Positions 1 to 6,800 of a stretch of 13,179 nucleotides of DNA are shown in pieces; the first letter of the stretch is position 1; each line of letters opens with the position of its first letter. Below the pieces are notes generated by a model. It was not told the DNA's origin. It searched no databases and worked only from the letters and a program-made list of their open reading frames with translations. The DNA comes from Candidatus Hydrogenedentota bacterium. Its GTDB lineage: Bacteria > Hydrogenedentota > Hydrogenedentia > Hydrogenedentales > CAITNO01. Where the stretch lies: positions 1 to 13,179 of the forward strand of contig SLFT01000532.1 in assembly GCA_007124105.1 (NCBI GenBank). The letters are read 5' to 3'. The position numbers were made by a program, and so were the translations under genes.

Positions 1-8
1 GTGCTGGC

Positions 9-52
9 GTAGACCGGTGGGTTTCGCTTCGCTTCACCCACCCGTAATCTAC
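9..52. repeat. REP-like imperfect palindrome
   Basis: GGTGGGT (16-22) pairs perfectly with ACCCACC (36-42) around a 13-nt loop made of a repeated TTCGC-type unit. The outer arms GTAGA (9-13) and TCTAC (48-52) also pair, giving an imperfect palindrome of about 44 nt. GTAGGGTGGGT...ACCCACC palindromes with a short variable loop recur between genes of many bacteria as REP-like elements, and this one looks like that class. No T-run follows on either strand, so it is a poor intrinsic terminator. Only one copy is visible here, so its repetitive nature is inferred. Confidence 0.5.
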
Positions 53-106
53 AGAATCCAATAGTTTGATTTAAGGCGGCATCATGCTAACAGTTACGTT
101 AATTTT

Positions 107-724
107 TTAGTGTTTGTCGTCCGAGGCAATGCCCGCCTGTGAAAGCATGGCTGCGTCCACCGGTCCGGCGCGCAGTATCTGACCGGTGTCGGGATTCAGT
201 ATTGTTGACGGCGGCATCGCATCGCACCGGCCTGCATCCACGACTACGGAGACGCCTGGCAAGGCGGCGGCGGCGGCGTTGCGCGCGGGCGGTTGCCCTG
301 AAAAATTGGCTGATGTCGAGGTTATCGGGCCGCCCCATAACGAACAGAGTTGCCGCGCGGTCGCGTTCTCGGGACATCGCACACAGATATGGCCGTCAGG
401 CCCCGTTAAACGGTCCGGCAACGTCGCTGCTACCGGCAACAACAGTGAAAGCGGTCCCGGCCAGAATTTTTCCATGCATTGAAGCGCCGGTACGCTCAAG
501 CGCGCGACATACCGTTCAATTTGCGCGGGCATGTCAACGATCAGCAGTACCGGTTTATCCGCTTCGCGCGCTTTCACGGCGAACAAGGCGTCCAGCGCAG
601 TTTCCGAGAAAGGATTTACGCCCAGTCCGTACACCGTTTCAGTGGGATAGGCGATTACCTGATCAGCGCGAATCGCCGCAACGGCAGCGTCTAACCCGGC
701 TTGGTCCGGCAGTACGCGCATCAT
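107..724 (-). CDS. tsaC: L-threonylcarbamoyladenylate synthase (TsaC/YrdC/Sua5 family)
   Basis: This 205-residue protein makes threonylcarbamoyl-AMP from threonine, bicarbonate and ATP, the first step of the t6A modification at position 37 of ANN-decoding tRNAs in the cytoplasm. Visible YrdC signatures are YPTETVYGLG (about residues 27-36), the KAREADKP nucleotide-binding segment (about 51-58), FWPGPLSLLLP (about 87-97), a SANFSG loop and PPSTIL. The length suits the short TsaC form, with no C-terminal Sua5 extension. The start is the first of two adjacent ATGs: it overlaps the rdgB stop as ATGA and has GGAAG (732-736) 7 nt upstream. It is the last gene of the ctpA-rph-rdgB-tsaC run. The family assignment is firm. 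TsaC rather than the paralogue YciO is inferred from the motifs. Confidence 0.93.
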   Translation of the reverse strand: MMRVLPDQAGLDAAVAAIRADQVIAYPTETVYGLGVNPFSETALDALFAVKAREADKPVLLIVDMPAQIERYVARLSVPALQCMEKFWPGPLSLLLPVAATLPDRLTGPDGHICVRCPENATARQLCSLWGGPITSTSANFSGQPPARNAAAAALPGVSVVVDAGRCDAMPPSTILNPDTGQILRAGPVDAAMLSQAGIASDDKH

Positions 725-1317
725 TGTCGCGCTTCCAGCCAGGAGCGCATTTTGGCAAAGGCGCGTCCCCGATGGCTGATCTCATGTTTTTCGGCGACAC
801 TCATCTCAGCGAAGGTCATGTCAAAGCCATCCGGCACAAACAAGGGATCATAGCCGAATCCGTTCTCGCCAAAAGGGGATACGGCAATATGGCCGAGGAC
901 TTCCCCCTCTTCAATGTGCGGCTCCTCGCCGGGGACATAAAATGCGGCGCAACAAACGAAGCGCGCGCTCCGCTCATGCCAGGGCGTATCCTCGAGCGCT
1001 TCAAGTAATTTTTTATTATTTGCGCTGTCGTCCGCGTCTTCTCCCGCATATCGCGCTGAAAACACGCCGGGCGCGCCGTCCAGGGCATCCACCATCAGGC
1101 CGGAATCATCCGCGATACAGGCGATTTGCAGCGCGTCGCCATAATAGCGCGCTTTCAATATCGCATTCTCGGCAAAGGTTGTTCCCGTTTCATCTGGGGA
1201 CTCGATGGCGGGGAAATCGCCTAAGGACACGACGGTCCACGGGCGCCCTTCAAGCAGGGTCGCCAACTCACGCGCCTTGTTGCGATTCGCCGAACCAATC
1301 AACAACGGTTCACTCAT
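721..1317 (-). CDS. rdgB: RdgB/HAM1 non-canonical purine NTP pyrophosphatase
   Basis: This 198-residue cytoplasmic enzyme hydrolyses dITP, XTP and ITP to the monophosphate plus pyrophosphate, keeping deaminated purines out of nucleic acids. Family motifs in order are the N-terminal substrate loop GSANRNKARE (residues 8-17), ETGTTFAENAILKA (about 43-56), the catalytic ADDSGLMVDALDGAPGVFSARYAG (begins about residue 69), NGFGYDPLF, and the closing AEMSVAEKHEISHRGRA segment. Length matches E. coli RdgB (197). The ATG at 1317 overlaps the rph stop by 8 nt, and an AGGAG about 12 nt upstream lies inside rph, so translational coupling is likely. An rph-rdgB pair is common in bacteria, which supports both calls. 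All key motifs are intact. Confidence 0.96.
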   Translation of the reverse strand: MSEPLLIGSANRNKARELATLLEGRPWTVVSLGDFPAIESPDETGTTFAENAILKARYYGDALQIACIADDSGLMVDALDGAPGVFSARYAGEDADDSANNKKLLEALEDTPWHERSARFVCCAAFYVPGEEPHIEEGEVLGHIAVSPFGENGFGYDPLFVPDGFDMTFAEMSVAEKHEISHRGRAFAKMRSWLEARQ

Positions 1318-2026
1318 GTTGTAACGCTTTCTCCTGAATAAACATTATCTCTCGTATGCCCTTTTCACCCAGCGCAAGCATGCGATCGAGCATGTCGCGC
1401 GAAAAGGGCGCGCCTTCCGCGGCGCCTTGAAGTTCGATAAGTCGGCCTGCGCCGTCCATCACAACATTCAGGTCCACTTCCGCTTGGGCATCTTCAGCGT
1501 AGTTCAAATCAAGCATGGGCGCTCCCTTGACCACGCCAACGCTTACCGCGGCGCAGGCGCCGGCGATGGGCGATTGTTCCAGGTAGCCCGACTGAACACT
1601 GAGAGTAAAAGCGTCATGAAGCGCTATCCAGCCGCCTGTGATGGCGGCGCTGCGTGTGCCGCCGTCCGCCTGGATAACGTCGCAATCCACCACCACCATA
1701 CATTCTCCCATGGCGTCCAGATTCGTGATTGCCCGTAACGCGCGCCCCACCATGCGGCTAATCTCCTGCGCCCTGCCGCGGCGCGCGTTGTCGCGCGGCG
1801 CGCGTGTCTGCGTAGCGCTGGGAAGCATGGCGTATTCGGCGGTAATCCATCCTTTCCCCTGACCGCGCAGCCACTGCGGCGGCTTCTCTTCGAACGAGGC
1901 GGTACACAAGACTTTTGTCTCACCGAAACACACCAGCACCGACCCCGGCGCATACCGGGTAAAATGTCGCTTGATGGTTACCGGTCGCACCGCATCGGCG
2001 GATCGTCTATCAATTCGCGTCGCCAT
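1310..2026 (-). CDS. rph: Ribonuclease PH
   Basis: RNase PH is a hexameric phosphorolytic 3'-to-5' exoribonuclease that trims tRNA 3' ends and degrades structured RNA. Visible family signatures are the N-terminal RPVTIKRHFTRYAPGSVLVCFG, GWITAEYAMLPSATQTR, RRGRAQEISRMVGRALR, DCDVIQADGGTRSAAITG, LDLNYAEDAQAEVDLNVVM and ELQGAAEGAPFSRD. The chosen ATG at 2026 gives 238 residues, the same length as E. coli RNase PH, and has a purine-rich GAAAGGG just upstream. An upstream in-frame GTG at 2059 overlaps the ctpA stop (GTGA) and would add 11 residues the family does not need. The usual QGTAE is QGAAE here, a minor change. It is the second gene of the operon, 29 bp after ctpA. Confidence 0.96.
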   Translation of the reverse strand: MATRIDRRSADAVRPVTIKRHFTRYAPGSVLVCFGETKVLCTASFEEKPPQWLRGQGKGWITAEYAMLPSATQTRAPRDNARRGRAQEISRMVGRALRAITNLDAMGECMVVVDCDVIQADGGTRSAAITGGWIALHDAFTLSVQSGYLEQSPIAGACAAVSVGVVKGAPMLDLNYAEDAQAEVDLNVVMDGAGRLIELQGAAEGAPFSRDMLDRMLALGEKGIREIMFIQEKALQHE

Positions 2027-2055
2027 GGAAGGAGCCCTTTCTTTCGTTTGCCGTA

Positions 2056-3558
2056 TCACTCATCGAGATCGAGCGTGGGGGCGCTGTCGTTGTTCTCATA
2101 GGCATCGCCGTCCGCGCTCTGTTCGCGACCGGCCCGGTTTACCCTGGTTATGGTATTGGTTTCCGCGGCCACCTGGGTCTCGCGGATATCGCGGTGATAC
2201 TTCTGCAACAGCGTCTGCCAGTCTTCGCCTTCCGAAAGTATTTCGACGGCGCGCGACAAGGGCAGGTCTTCGACGGTCTCTTCGGTAATCTCATACTGGG
2301 GCGTCACGCTGCCATGATTCTGGCTATACTGATTTTCCGGGGTACGTTCAAAAGAAAGGTACATTTGCCGCGCCAGTGCAAGCTCCTGCTCGCGGCTCAT
2401 GGGCACTTCCACGTCAGGCAGAATGCCTTGATGGTCAATGGTTATATCCGCAGGGGTGTAATAGAGCGCGGTAGTCAACCGCAACGCAGTACGGCGTGGG
2501 GTTGACAGCGGAATCACTGTCTGTACGCTGCCCTTGCCAAAAGTTTTTTCACCGACAACAACGGCGTACTGATGATATTGCAGCGCTCCAGTCACAATCT
2601 CGGCGGAACTGGCGGTTTCCGCATTGGTAAGCACTATCATCGGAAACCCTTCGGGAAGAATCGGGTCCTGCGTTGTTTTCAGACGCATATCATCCTTGGC
2701 GGGCGCGCCTTCCTCGCTGTCGCGACCGCGGGTATAGGTAACCAGCAAGCCGCGCGGCAGAAAGAGATCGCACACCTCTTTTGAGGCGCTTAACAAGCCG
2801 CCGGCGTTCCAGCGTAGATCAAGGACAAGCGCTTCCATGCCCTCTTCCAGTAATTCATTGATGTCCCGCTCCACATCCTGCGCCGTGGTATCGCTGAAAG
2901 AACTTAGTCGTATGTAGCCCACATTATTGGGCAACATCTGCTTTTCCTTCACGCTTTCCAGGGGTATGCGTGCGCGTTTTACCTCGACCTCGAAGGTCTC
3001 CGCCTCGGCATCTTCGGGCGCGTCTTCACCAGGTTTACGAATAATGGAGAGGGCAACCGTGGTGCCGCGTCTACCGCGAATCAATTGCGCGGCGTCCGGT
3101 GTATCCATGCCTTCAGTAGATACGCCGTCAATAGCGGCAATAACATCGAAAGGTTTAAGGCCCGCTTCCGCCGCGGGCGAACCCACTATTGGCATAAATA
3201 CAATGATCTTTCCCTCGTCATCCTGCTTGATGGATACGCCTATGCCGTCAAACTCACCCTTGGTCTCCTCGCGCAACGCCTCGAATTCCGCCTCGGATAC
3301 AAACGCGCTGTTCCTGTCCAATGCGCTCATAATGCCTGACAAAGCGCCTTCGACTATTTCGTCCATCTCGACGGGGCGCACATATTCGCGCAATACAATG
3401 TCCAACACGGCGCCAATGGGTTCGAGTTCGCGATATACATCCACATCGCGCTCCAAGGCTGCCAGGCGCTCGACAAATCCGTTGCTGAGCAACAAGATTA
3501 GACATGTGAGGAAGCCAAGCGTTACAAAAAAATCGGACTTGTTGTTTCGGTTCGCCAT
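2056..3558 (-). CDS. ctpA: CtpA-like C-terminal processing protease (S41 family, PDZ)
   Basis: This serine protease uses a Ser/Lys dyad to trim or degrade exported proteins. A hydrophobic segment near the N-terminus (FFVTLGFLTCLILLLSNGFV) acts as signal peptide or membrane anchor and places the enzyme in the periplasm. A PDZ domain follows, with the carboxylate-binding GIGVSI loop and SPAAEAGLKPFDVIAAIDG. The S41 core holds LRWNAGGLL, the nucleophile region ETASSAEIVTGAL and the lysine region EKTFGKGSVQT, then LTTALYYTP and IDHQGILPDVEV. The acidic tail (residues after about 440) looks disordered. Start choice is uncertain: ATG 3558 has GGAGA about 9 nt upstream and gives 500 residues with a normal signal. 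ATG 3609 has AAGG 6 nt upstream and adds an Arg-rich 17 residues. It heads the ctpA-rph-rdgB-tsaC run. Confidence 0.93.
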   Translation of the reverse strand: MANRNNKSDFFVTLGFLTCLILLLSNGFVERLAALERDVDVYRELEPIGAVLDIVLREYVRPVEMDEIVEGALSGIMSALDRNSAFVSEAEFEALREETKGEFDGIGVSIKQDDEGKIIVFMPIVGSPAAEAGLKPFDVIAAIDGVSTEGMDTPDAAQLIRGRRGTTVALSIIRKPGEDAPEDAEAETFEVEVKRARIPLESVKEKQMLPNNVGYIRLSSFSDTTAQDVERDINELLEEGMEALVLDLRWNAGGLLSASKEVCDLFLPRGLLVTYTRGRDSEEGAPAKDDMRLKTTQDPILPEGFPMIVLTNAETASSAEIVTGALQYHQYAVVVGEKTFGKGSVQTVIPLSTPRRTALRLTTALYYTPADITIDHQGILPDVEVPMSREQELALARQMYLSFERTPENQYSQNHGSVTPQYEITEETVEDLPLSRAVEILSEGEDWQTLLQKYHRDIRETQVAAETNTITRVNRAGREQSADGDAYENNDSAPTLDLDE

Positions 3559-3829
3559 TATCCATATTCTCCGGTTAAAACGGCGCGTCTTGCGCCTGGT
3601 TCTCAGCATCTGCAGCCTTAAGCGGCATGGGTAACCATCTTCTGTCTACGCTGGGAGCCAACGAAACAGAAACCTCCGCTGCCAGAAAGCAGCGGCATCT
3701 GTACGCCATCAGTCTAGCAAATTGTCTTCGCTGATATCCATGCGTCATGGGAATGGTATAAGTTTCGAGACGTTAGCATACGGGCCACACAAACAAAGAC
3801 CGGCGGCGCGCGTTCTTGTCTATCCTACC
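3559..3829. other. Intergenic region between the giant coiled-coil gene and ctpA
   Basis: This 271-bp gap separates two minus-strand genes and probably holds the 3' end of the giant transcript and the ctpA leader. Its clearest content is the inverted repeat at 3676-3695. I found no convincing sigma-70 promoter: the best -35-like and -10-like words are badly spaced. No clear intrinsic terminator lies directly after the giant gene's stop; the GC-rich stretch at 3800-3815 folds only weakly. If the ctpA start at 3609 is used, the gap is 220 bp. Confidence 0.5.
3676..3695 (-). terminator. GC-rich hairpin, possible terminator or leader structure
   Basis: CCGCTGC and GCAGCGG form a perfect 7-bp stem with a 6-nt loop. 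Read on the minus strand it is followed by AGGTTTCTGTTTCG, which is T-rich but not a clean U-tract. It lies 135 nt after the giant gene's stop and about 120 nt before the ctpA start. It could end the giant transcript, attenuate ctpA, or be an incidental stem. Confidence 0.35.
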
Positions 3830-6800
3830 TTAAATAGGCGTTACCGCGCAGTTTGGCAGCAAGCTGTCAAGTTGTCGTAATTGTTCGCTGGTGATGCCTG
3901 TACGCTCAAGGTGCAATCGCTGCAACATTCGTACTTGTCCGAACAGGGAAAACACACCAGGCGTGATATTGGGAGCGTCGTAAATCTCAAGCCGTTTGAG
4001 ATTTACCAACTCCTTCAACACCTCCAGTCCATCGTTGGGCATGCGCGTCCCCTCAATCTTGAGATATTCAAGGCCACGAACAGAGAGCAGTTTATTCATT
4101 CCGACGGCGGTTATCGCGGTCTGATTGAGTTCCAATGCCACCAGGGTTATTAGCCGCGCAACGCCATCCATACTTTCATCGGTGATATCCGATCCTGAAA
4201 GCACAAGCGAGTAGAGCTCGGTCTGATTACGTTCGTTTTGCATTGCCTCCAGGAAACTCAAATCCGTAATGCCTCTGCTTATTTCCAGCTGCACGTCCGT
4301 TCGGGCGGGAATGGATAAGGCGCCACGGGCCGCATCAAGATACTGCCAGGCCAATCCCGGTTCGTTCCATCTGCGAATAGCCACACGGCCAACCGATTCG
4401 GAAGGAAAAGACAAGACACGCTCATCCGGCGGCAAATCAGGGGGTCTGATGAAGTCGTCTTCGCTGCGCGACGTAACCAGCACCGATCTTCTGAACCCGT
4501 CCGACACCATTTGAATCTCCTCGTCGGACATTACCATGTCAAAAAAGACGAGATTGATGCCGTCAAGCGCCCACAGATGCTGCAGATTTTCCTCGTCCAG
4601 TTCCATTTCCGGCAGCCTGAGCGATGTTATCGAGCGGGCAGGTAAATGGGCCAGCGGCGACAAATCATCCGCGCGTTCTGAACGCACCACCAGATGCAGG
4701 TTGGTGTTTGAAGGATATTCCACAATTCCGCGCGCCTCGGAAAATGCGGGCCAATGACCGTCCAGGCTTTGCATTTCGGGATCATACAGTGTTCCAAAAG
4801 AATGCTCCTCCGGAAATTCGAGGAACTGCATTTCCACGTCTGGAACTGCGCCTGGACGCGCCGTTGCTCGCACTGTACTTTGCGCGTCTTGCCTGGCGCT
4901 GCTTTGCGCGATAAAGGCAACAATACCGCCAACAGCAACCAGAAAAAGAAGTCCCGCCGCAATAAACACTTTCATACTACTGCGCGCACGCGGCACCGCT
5001 ACTGATACGGATAAATCGGGAAACACAAATGCTACATCGCGGGGTTTGGGGTAGTCTTCAACAGACTCCGCTCCTACTTCATCGCCTTCGTAGGGGGTCA
5101 GTACAATTGGTTTCGGCGGAGATTCTCCGCCGCGGACGCCTGTTCCCGCCGCGCCTTTTTTTCCTTTAAGACCCGGCCCCCCCGCTTTCATTGAAGAAGC
5201 CGCGCTATCGGTATTGCCGTCCACCTCTTTGAAAGGGTCATCGCCGAAGAGCGCCAACACAGAATTGGCCTCCTGCTCTTCAGCGGTGGACGTCATGTTC
5301 TTGTTCTTTTTGGCGGCGGGCTCGTCGCCTGGCGCAACCTGAGCGCGGCCTTTGTCCAAAGTGGGCGAGGGCGACGCGTCTTCCTGTTCGTCAAGGAACG
5401 GATTCTCTTCGTCTGCCTTACTGGGCGCGTCACTGTCCAGCACCTCTTTGAAGGGGTCATCGCCGAAAAGCGCCAACACAGAATTGGCGTCCTGTTCTTC
5501 AGCGGCGGACGTTTTCTTTTTGGCGGCGGCATCATTCTCTGGCGTATCTTGAGCACGGGCGTCGTCTGAGTCAGAGGCATGGGCCGGGTCTTCCTGTTCG
5601 TCAAGGAACGGATTCTCTTCGTCTGCCTGACCGGGCGCGTCGCTATCCTGCACCTGTTCGAAGGGGTCGTCGCCCAAAAACGCTAAATCCGGACTAGCGT
5701 CCTGCTCTTCAGCGGATGACCCGGCATCGTCCTGTTGGGCGGCGGCATCATTCTCTGGCGTATCTTGAGCACGGGCGTCGTCTGAGTCAGAGGCATGGGC
5801 CGAGTCTTCCTGTTCGTCAAGAAACGGATTCTCTTCGTCTGCCTGATCAGGTGCGTCACTATCCTGCATCTGTTCGAAGGGGTCGTCGCCCAAAAACGCT
5901 AAATCCGGACTAGCGTCCTGCTCTTCAGTGGATGCAACGCCCTCGTCAGGCGTGGACAAAGCATCACTATCCGGCGCTTCCTTGGATAGGGTTTTCTCTG
6001 GTGCCGCATCATTTTTTTGTGTTGACGAAGCGGGTTGCTGAAGTGTTAATTCTTGTTCAGACGCATCTGCGCCTGTTACGTCGTCTGTTGCGTCCGCATG
6101 CGGTGGTATTTTCGGGGGTGGTAATTCAGGCGGCGGCTCGGGTTCCGACTCCTCCTCTGCGGGCTTTAACTTGATAGGTCTGGCGCCCTCTCCCGCGGGA
6201 TTCAACTTTACAGGCTTGGGCGCTTGCTTGCTCTGTTGTTGCGCCGCCTGCCGTTGCATCTTTTTCTTCATTTGCTCTTGCGCCAGTTTTGCGGCCTGTT
6301 GCGGCGATTGTCGTTTTGACTGTTGCTGCGCAGCCTTGAGCGCATCTTGCGGCGTCATTCGTTTTGACTGTTGTTGCGCGGCCTTAGCTACCTCCTGTTG
6401 TGTCTGTTTTTTCAACTGTTGCTGCGCAAGTTTTAGCGCGTCCTGAGGCGTGTGTCGTTTTGACTGTTGCTGCGCAAGTTTTAGCGCGTCCTGCTGTGTC
6501 TGACGTTTTGACTGTTGCTGCGCAAGTTTGAGCGCGTCCTGAGGTGTGTGACGTTTTGACTGTTGTTGCGCAAGTTTTAGCGCCTCTTGTTGCGCTTGCC
6601 GTTTAGATTCCTGTTGCGCTGCCTTGAGCGCAAACATACCGCTTCTTGATGGTTCTTTTGGGGAAGCAATGTCGGCGGCCTGATCAGGAGTTTGTCTCTG
6701 TGATGAATCCTTTACGGCTTTTTGGGCCGCCTGTTTGCGGATGGATTCCTGCTGGTCGCGTTGTGATTTCTCAAGTTCCCGAAGTTGTTCCTGTATCTTT

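Noticed and set aside
86..107. Short TAAC/GTTA stem followed by a T-run as a terminator
   Set aside because: The stem is only 4 bp, and the T-run lies on the strand opposite to tsaC transcription. It could end a plus-strand gene left of the window, but this is too weak to call.
139..1008. 289-codon plus-strand open frame antisense to tsaC and rdgB
   Set aside because: It is the shadow of two well-conserved minus-strand genes. Its translation is Arg-rich, with no domain or ribosome site.
2927..3634. 235-codon plus-strand open frame antisense to ctpA
   Set aside because: It lies opposite the conserved PDZ and N-terminal part of the protease. The Ser-rich translation is what reversed codons give.
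5293..5604. 103-codon minus-strand frame inside the acidic repeats
   Set aside because: It is an out-of-phase reading of the repeated DNA, very Arg/Pro/Thr-rich, without its own start signals.
5225..5926. DPF and NPF motifs read as eukaryotic endocytic adaptor sites
   Set aside because: Such motifs bind AP2 and EH-domain proteins in eukaryotes. In a bacterial cytoplasmic chain the match is most likely convergent, and nothing here suggests a host-targeted protein.
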